Positions 6,500-9,220 of a DNA stretch of 9,220 nucleotides are shown piece after piece. Below the pieces are notes generated by a model, which was not told the origin of the DNA, ran no database searches, and saw only the letters and a program-made list of their open reading frames with translations. This DNA is from a bacterium (GTDB lineage Bacteria > Zixibacteria > MSB-5A5 > CAIYYT01). Location of the stretch: contig JADJGC010000021.1 of the NCBI GenBank assembly GCA_016708315.1, forward strand, positions 1-9,220, given 5' to 3'. Both the position numbers and the translations under genes were made by a program. Every line of letters begins with the position of its first letter. Positions within the stretch are counted from its first letter, which is position 1.

Positions 6500-6588
6500 T
6501 TCAAAAACCACACGGCAACGACACCCATGGCGATGCACACGCCCACGATGACGGCCACGCTCGCCAGATCAACGAGAAATTGCGTCAC
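6496..6588 (-). CDS. 30-residue single-helix membrane peptide
   Basis: GTG-started peptide: TQFLVDLASV, then AVIVGVCIAMGVVAVWFLK after the start residue. Residues about 8-28 form one uninterrupted hydrophobic helix ending in Lys, so it should sit in the inner membrane. The start lies directly after the TAA at 6589-6591, with GGAG nine bases upstream, and the stop overlaps the ATG of the zinc-finger gene as ATGA. That junction geometry on both sides is the main argument that it is translated. No family recognised; phage operons often contain such peptides. Confidence 0.6.
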   Translation of the reverse strand: MTQFLVDLASVAVIVGVCIAMGVVAVWFLK

Positions 6589-7069
6589 TTAGAATTCTCC
6601 AGGCGATGGCGGCTTGCAGGGGGACTTGGGCATTGCCAAGGGCCTTGAGTTGGCCAACCCGGTTTTTGACGCCGGTAGCGATTCGTCCGACATCGGGCTC
6701 GATATCCCACCAGCCTGGAACCAGTTGAGGGGGAAGTTCATCAGCCAACACACCCAAACCGGATTGAGGCTCCCGCCTATCTGCTCCGATAGCGGCCGGC
6801 TGTTGCGCTCCATCGTTGCCTGACTGGCTTTGCCCGATTTCCAGTCCCTCGCCGTAGGCGTGGCGCATTGGAAGACTGCCATCGCCAGCCCGTCCCCGCT
6901 GTTTGGGCTTAATCCCTTGCGGTTGTTGTTGCCGCAGACTGTTGGCGTGGGCCACTTGACCTGATCCGCCAGCGTGATCGTTTGGCCCTTGGCCCGTTTG
7001 CGGTTCGCGTATTCCGGGTCTTTGGCCCGATCCGCATTGAGCATCCCCACTGTGGGAGTCCGCCAATTA
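6569..7069 (-). pseudogene. C-terminal part of the C5-methyltransferase in a shifted frame
   Basis: Frame opening after TAA 7067-7069 and ending at 6569. It ends GRIATGVKNRVGQLKALGNA followed by QVPLQAAIAWRIL, the motif IX/X region of C5-methyltransferases (RLKALGNAVVP pattern). The earlier part (LADSHSGDAQ, ANSLRQQQPQGIKP) resembles the variable recognition region in low-complexity style. Upstream of the TAA the same frame reads GLVLPHGEEDRASIWGDR, which also suits a methyltransferase linker. Thus at least one frameshift near 7144 and the TAA at 7067-7069 separate it from the N-terminal half. A separately translated subunit, as in split C5-methyltransferases, is possible: TTG 7066 could start it, but I see no good ribosome site. 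It overlaps the 30-aa peptide gene. Confidence 0.55.
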
Positions 7070-7619
7070 GCGGTCTCCCCAGATGCTTGCCCGATCCTCT
7101 TCGCCATGGGGTAGCACCAGCCCGGCGATGCGGAGCACCGGGGCTACGGAACCTCCCAGACCGCATCCATCCCGAGCGCGGCAAGGTCACTGAGGACGGT
7201 ATCGAGTCCCCGAGTAACGAGAGCTGGGCTGTTTTCAATGAATGCGTAGCGGGGTCGTATTTCGCCAATAATCCGGGCAAATTCTTTCCAGAGTCCTGAT
7301 CGCTCGCCTGTGATTCCGGCCCCTTTGCCGGCGACGGATACGTCTTGACAGGGAAATCCACCTGAGACAACCAGGGAATCGCGCCGCTCAATGAGCCATT
7401 CGATGTAGCTTCGAGTGTCGGGATTGTCGATTGAAAACGTACGCACATCGTCCCAGACAGGAAACGGAGGTAGGCATCCGTCAGACTGCCGCTCCAGCAA
7501 GACCCGTCTTGGGTACTCTTCGATTTCGACGGCGCCGACTGTCCGGTGTCCGAGCAGGATGTCGGAGAGGACGCCTCCGCCCGCTCCTGCAAAAAGATGG
7601 AGGGCGCTAAGTGCCACAT
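6589..7619 (-). CDS. Phage TPT/GGxLNPxWV protein overlapping the C5-methyltransferase, frameshifted
   Basis: A second protein in the methyltransferase DNA. From ATG 7619 one frame carries FPVKTYPSPAKG (89-100), LLAKYDPATHSLKTAQLSLL (117-136) and LPRSGWMRSGRF (146-157). After about 7145 the matching continuation is in another frame, down to TAA 6589: NWRTPTVGML, KWPTPTVCGNNNRKG, CATPTARDWKSGK and GGSLNPVWVCWLMNFPLNW. One extra base near 7139-7146 (for instance in the CCCC run) joins them. I recall a common phage family with exactly these blocks (LAxYDPxxSSWxTxQ, WPRSGxMRxG, WPTPTVxGNxNRKG, GGxLNPxWVEWLMGxPxGW), often annotated loosely as DNA methyltransferase; its function is unclear to me. 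It has its own ATG on the ribosome site shared with the methyltransferase. Confidence 0.6.
7144..7617 (-). CDS. C5-cytosine DNA methyltransferase, N-terminal part (Dcm-like)
   Basis: 157 residues from GTG 7617. Motif I is LHLFAGAGGG (6-15), AdoMet binding; motif IV is SGGFPCQDVSVAGKG (85-99) with catalytic Cys90; motif VI is IENSPAL (127-133), where ENV is usual. The protein stops at TAG 7144-7146, just before the place of motif VIII; the matching GAPHRRA text lies in another frame a few bases on. The target-recognition and C-terminal motifs are therefore not joined in frame (see 6569-7069). The start is supported by GGGGAGAG upstream, and the gene overlaps the end of the preceding zinc-ribbon gene by 11 bases. 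As read, it would need a separate C-terminal subunit, a frameshift repair, or it is dead. Confidence 0.85.
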   Translation of the reverse strand: MALSALHLFAGAGGGVLSDILLGHRTVGAVEIEEYPRRVLLERQSDGCLPPFPVWDDVRTFSIDNPDTRSYIEWLIERRDSLVVSGGFPCQDVSVAGKGAGITGERSGLWKEFARIIGEIRPRYAFIENSPALVTRGLDTVLSDLAALGMDAVWEVP

Positions 7620-8233
7620 TGCACTCTCCCCGGACGCGGCCAGGCGATAGCCGCCGAGACAATGCCCGTGGGCAACTCCGCCGCTATCGGCGTCACCAGG
7701 GGCTTAATGAGTGTTCTTGGCTGGCGAATTGGCGCGCCCAATCCGCGAGATGCCGCCAGTGCCGCTTTGCTTCTGGACGGACGGGGAGGACGATCCTGAG
7801 GCAACAGCCGGGACCGCTGAATCGAACACGGGAGACAAACTGCCGTGCGACCCTGGGCTTCGCGCACTCGCAGGACACTCAGATAGTGCTGTGCTAACTC
7901 TGACTCTTTGCCGCAGCACTCCCAGACGACGCGCCACATCCTGAAAGACTCGCCACGCCCCAGGATGCGCACGGGTCCGAATTGCTCACCGATGGCATAA
8001 TCAGCCCGCTTCGCCGGATTGGCGGCGCGCTGGGCGCAGCGATGGCAGCGGGTCGCGCCCGCCTTCTGCGCCTTCTTAAAGACGAGTTCGTTACGCTCGA
8101 TTTCCCGCCCGCAGCATTCCGCCTTGGCTAGATAGCGGCGATAGTTGCTCTTGGGCGCGTCGGAGAGAACGGCGAGGATCGTGTAGCAGGCGAACGTGTC
8201 ACCTACCTGGAGCGGCTTGCCTTTGGCGGCCAT
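7607..8233 (-). CDS. Double zinc-ribbon protein, paralogue 2
   Basis: 208 residues from ATG 8233, one base after the stop of its paralogue, with a GGGGG tract six bases upstream. It has two repeats of one module: VGDTFACYTILAVL... ending ECCG (39-42) with CHRC (63-66), and IGEQFGPVRILGR... ending ECCG (105-108) with CLPC (133-136). Each module pairs a Cys-Cys-Gly knuckle with a CxxC knuckle 20-25 residues on, which should bind zinc. A Pro/Arg-rich linker leads to the tail LPTGIVSAAIAWPRPG, nearly identical to that of the upstream protein. The GxxFGxxxIL...CCG...CxxC shape recalls the DNA-binding ribbons often found with phage AP2/HNH proteins, but no family is certain. The last codons overlap the methyltransferase start. 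Confidence 0.72.
   Translation of the reverse strand: MAAKGKPLQVGDTFACYTILAVLSDAPKSNYRRYLAKAECCGREIERNELVFKKAQKAGATRCHRCAQRAANPAKRADYAIGEQFGPVRILGRGESFRMWRVVWECCGKESELAQHYLSVLRVREAQGRTAVCLPCSIQRSRLLPQDRPPRPSRSKAALAASRGLGAPIRQPRTLIKPLVTPIAAELPTGIVSAAIAWPRPGRVQCGT
7624..7631 (-). promoter_or_regulatory. Ribosome site serving two overlapping starts (ATG 7619 and GTG 7617)
   Basis: GGGGAGAG lies four bases before ATG 7619 and six before GTG 7617, within the string ATGTG. The two starts open different frames: the GTG gives the C5-methyltransferase, the ATG gives the overlapping TPT/GGxLNP frame. Spacing favours the GTG, while the ATG is the better codon. Confidence 0.5.
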
Positions 8234-8234
8234 G

Positions 8235-8780
8235 TCAAGCCCCCATCCGCGGCCGCGGCCAGGCCACGGCAGCGGAGAGGATGCCGGGGGGGAGGATCTC
8301 GATGGTGGGCGGCTGCGGGCGCCGTCTGACGCCATGGCGCCCCTTGGTGTAGCAGGACCAGCATTGGTTATGAGTTTTCCCACGCCGGGCGTCAGCGCGC
8401 AGCTTGTGCAGACGCTCGTGCGTCACATCTTCATCCTTGCCGCAACAGGCCCAATGGATGAGCTTGTGGAGCGGTGACGAGCCAGCGGCGATGACCGTAA
8501 TCGGCCCGATGACTTCCCCAATCGCCACCGGAATGCCACGCGGAACGGGGTCTTGCTGCAAACGTCTAGCCTTCGCCGCACAGGAGGCACACAGCGTCAC
8601 GCCCGTTCGCATATCGGCGCGCAATTGCTTCTGGCTACGGATCACTATCCGTCCGCAGCACGCCATCAGCGCCTCGTACAGACGCCTTGAGTAGTTGGAG
8701 GCGTCGTCGTAAAGCCGGATGATGGTGGCATTGCCAATCACTTCGCCAGGCTCAAGGCGAATCACTTGCGACAGGCTCAT
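8235..8780 (-). CDS. Double zinc-ribbon protein, paralogue 1
   Basis: 181 residues. Module 1 is GEVIGNATIIRLYDD with ACCG (40-43) and CASC (64-67); module 2 is GEVIGPITVIAAG with ACCG (111-114) and CWSC (140-143). The modules are alike (GEVIGxxTxI, ACCG, then R/K-rich helix, CxSC), showing internal duplication. The C-terminal tail ILPPGILSAAVAWPRP is shared with the adjacent paralogue, so the gene pair arose by tandem duplication and then diverged. No enzymatic motif is visible; a small nucleic-acid-binding protein is the likeliest role by inference. The start ATG 8780 lies one base after the stop of the upstream gene and the stop one base before the next start, so all three are probably translated from one message. 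Confidence 0.75.
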   Translation of the reverse strand: MSLSQVIRLEPGEVIGNATIIRLYDDASNYSRRLYEALMACCGRIVIRSQKQLRADMRTGVTLCASCAAKARRLQQDPVPRGIPVAIGEVIGPITVIAAGSSPLHKLIHWACCGKDEDVTHERLHKLRADARRGKTHNQCWSCYTKGRHGVRRRPQPPTIEILPPGILSAAVAWPRPRMGA

Positions 8781-8781
8781 G

Positions 8782-9003
8782 TCAGCACCCCAACCGCGCT
8801 AGCGTTTCGCGAGCGCGAGCGCGATCCTCCGGGCTCATATTTGGCGCATGAATGCGGATCAGGTCCGCCTGCAAATGAATCATCGCCTCCGGGAATTGCG
8901 CCTGGGTAAGATTCTCCGGCCACCACTTCTGGATAGCGGCCTCGGCGGCTGGCGAAAATCTGTAGGTGGACGATGGCTCTTTAACAAAAAATTGCTCAGT
9001 CAT
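8782..9003 (-). CDS. Hypothetical 73-residue phage protein
   Basis: Starts MTEQFFVKEPSSTYRFSPAA and continues with a helical region, EAAIQKWWPENLTQAQFPEA and HLQADLIRIHAPNMSPEDRA, ending ETLARLGC. It has no signal peptide, membrane helix or metal motif, and no family is recognised. It is the first gene after the terminator at 9033-9063, with a weak ribosome site (GGAAAA) before ATG 9003, and lies one base from the zinc-ribbon gene. A TATTAA element in the T-rich terminator tail could act as a -10, but no good -35 is visible. A real gene is likely from its spacing and codon texture. Confidence 0.7.
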   Translation of the reverse strand: MTEQFFVKEPSSTYRFSPAAEAAIQKWWPENLTQAQFPEAMIHLQADLIRIHAPNMSPEDRARARETLARLGC

Positions 9004-9032
9004 TTGTTTTCCGAGTTGGTGGGTGGGTATTA

Positions 9033-9063
9033 ATAAAAAAGCCGGTTCAGGGGATGAACCGGC
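9033..9063 (-). terminator. Intrinsic terminator after the Cro/XRE-like gene
   Basis: On the minus strand GCCGGTTC, seven-base loop, GAACCGGC (9063-9041) is a perfect 8-bp stem followed by TTTTTTAT (9040-9033). It ends the transcript from the partial gene at the right edge; the downstream genes need readthrough or a promoter in the 30-base gap. Confidence 0.88.
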
Positions 9064-9066
9064 AAG

Positions 9067-9082
9067 GCGTCCGTGGGGACGC
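9067..9082. repeat. Second small hairpin beside the terminator
   Basis: GCGTCC, loop GTGG, GGACGC. It lies 3 bases from the terminator stem and 20 bases past the stop of the partial gene at the right edge. Two stems in a row may reinforce termination or protect the RNA end. Confidence 0.45.
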
Positions 9083-9102
9083 TAGAGGAGGTAATCATTA
9101 GC

Positions 9103-9219
9103 CTACGCGGCCTTGGCTGGCGCGAGCTGGTCCAGCGCCCTCTCCAGAGCCAGCAGGGAATCAACCGAGGGGTTTTTGAGCGCCCCAGTGGCAAACTTAT
9201 TGATCCAGCTAGGAGATTT
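9103..9219 (-). CDS. C-terminus of a small Cro/XRE-like DNA-binding protein (partial)
   Basis: The last 38 residues of a gene entering from the right, ending at TAG 9103-9105: SPSWINKFATGALKNPSVDS, then LLALERALDQLAPAKAA. The SWINKFATGxxxNPSVDSLLAL pattern resembles the recognition helix and following helix of lambda-Cro/XRE-type helix-turn-helix proteins (SWLSKFxxGxxxNPxxxxLxxL). Such proteins sit at the head of phage early regions, which fits its position. The fragment is too short to exclude another HTH family. Confidence 0.6.
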   Translation of the reverse strand, partial: KSPSWINKFATGALKNPSVDSLLALERALDQLAPAKAA

Positions 9220-9220
9220 C

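Noticed and set aside
8247..8258. CCGCGGCCGCGG palindrome as a regulatory site
   Set aside because: It is a simple GC repeat created by the AWPRPR codons at the end of a zinc-ribbon gene; nothing around it suggests an operator.
9085..9220. Plus-strand gene after AGGAGG at 9086-9091
   Set aside because: No ATG, GTG or TTG follows at proper distance (only ATT), and the opposite strand holds a convincing Cro/XRE-like C-terminus over the same bases.
1..9220. tRNA genes or CRISPR arrays
   Set aside because: No regularly spaced direct repeats and no cloverleaf-like segment with a TTCGANTC-type arm were seen by eye on either strand.

Overview
This window reads as the early/replication and DNA-modification region of a temperate phage or prophage, probably of a proteobacterium. 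The basis is a compact, almost entirely minus-strand gene order with stop/start overlaps, moderately GC-rich coding DNA, and typical proteobacterial phage genes: a TraR/DksA-type zinc finger, a DUF7220-like membrane protein, a prim-pol primase, phage DNA methyltransferases and an SNF2-like helicase. I see no plus-strand gene, no tRNA or rRNA and no CRISPR array. The host genus cannot be named from the sequence alone.

Transcription runs right to left. At the right edge is the C-terminus of a small Cro/XRE-like protein (9103-9219), followed by an intrinsic terminator (9033-9063). Then comes a tight run: a 73-aa hypothetical protein, two tandem paralogous proteins each with two CCG...CxxC zinc-ribbon modules, and a C5-cytosine methyltransferase region where two reading frames both look like recognisable protein. 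Next are a 30-aa single-helix membrane peptide, a TraR/DksA-like protein and a DUF7220-like membrane protein. After a short gap follow an SNF2-type helicase, an N4/N6 DNA methyltransferase and a small helix-turn-helix protein, closed by a second intrinsic terminator (1708-1732). Left of that lies about 0.45 kb that looks like a gene broken into several frames (1228-1678), then a prim-pol/PriCT-2/DUF3987-type primase-helicase that runs off the left edge.

Two selfish elements sit in adjacent genes. The methyltransferase carries a complete 336-residue intein with a LAGLIDADG (DOD) homing endonuclease. The helicase gene carries an endonuclease VII-type HNH gene between its conserved C-terminal motifs. 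That second element has no room for an intron core and no intein motifs, yet the helicase frame stays open right through it, so the same DNA is read in two frames. Both elements are visibly AT-richer than their surroundings.

Several conserved genes (primase, helicase, the C5-methyltransferase overlap) are interrupted by single-base frameshifts, each repairable by one extra base, mostly in short homopolymers. Either the element is decaying or the sequence carries deletion-type errors. Claims about intactness should be read with that in mind.
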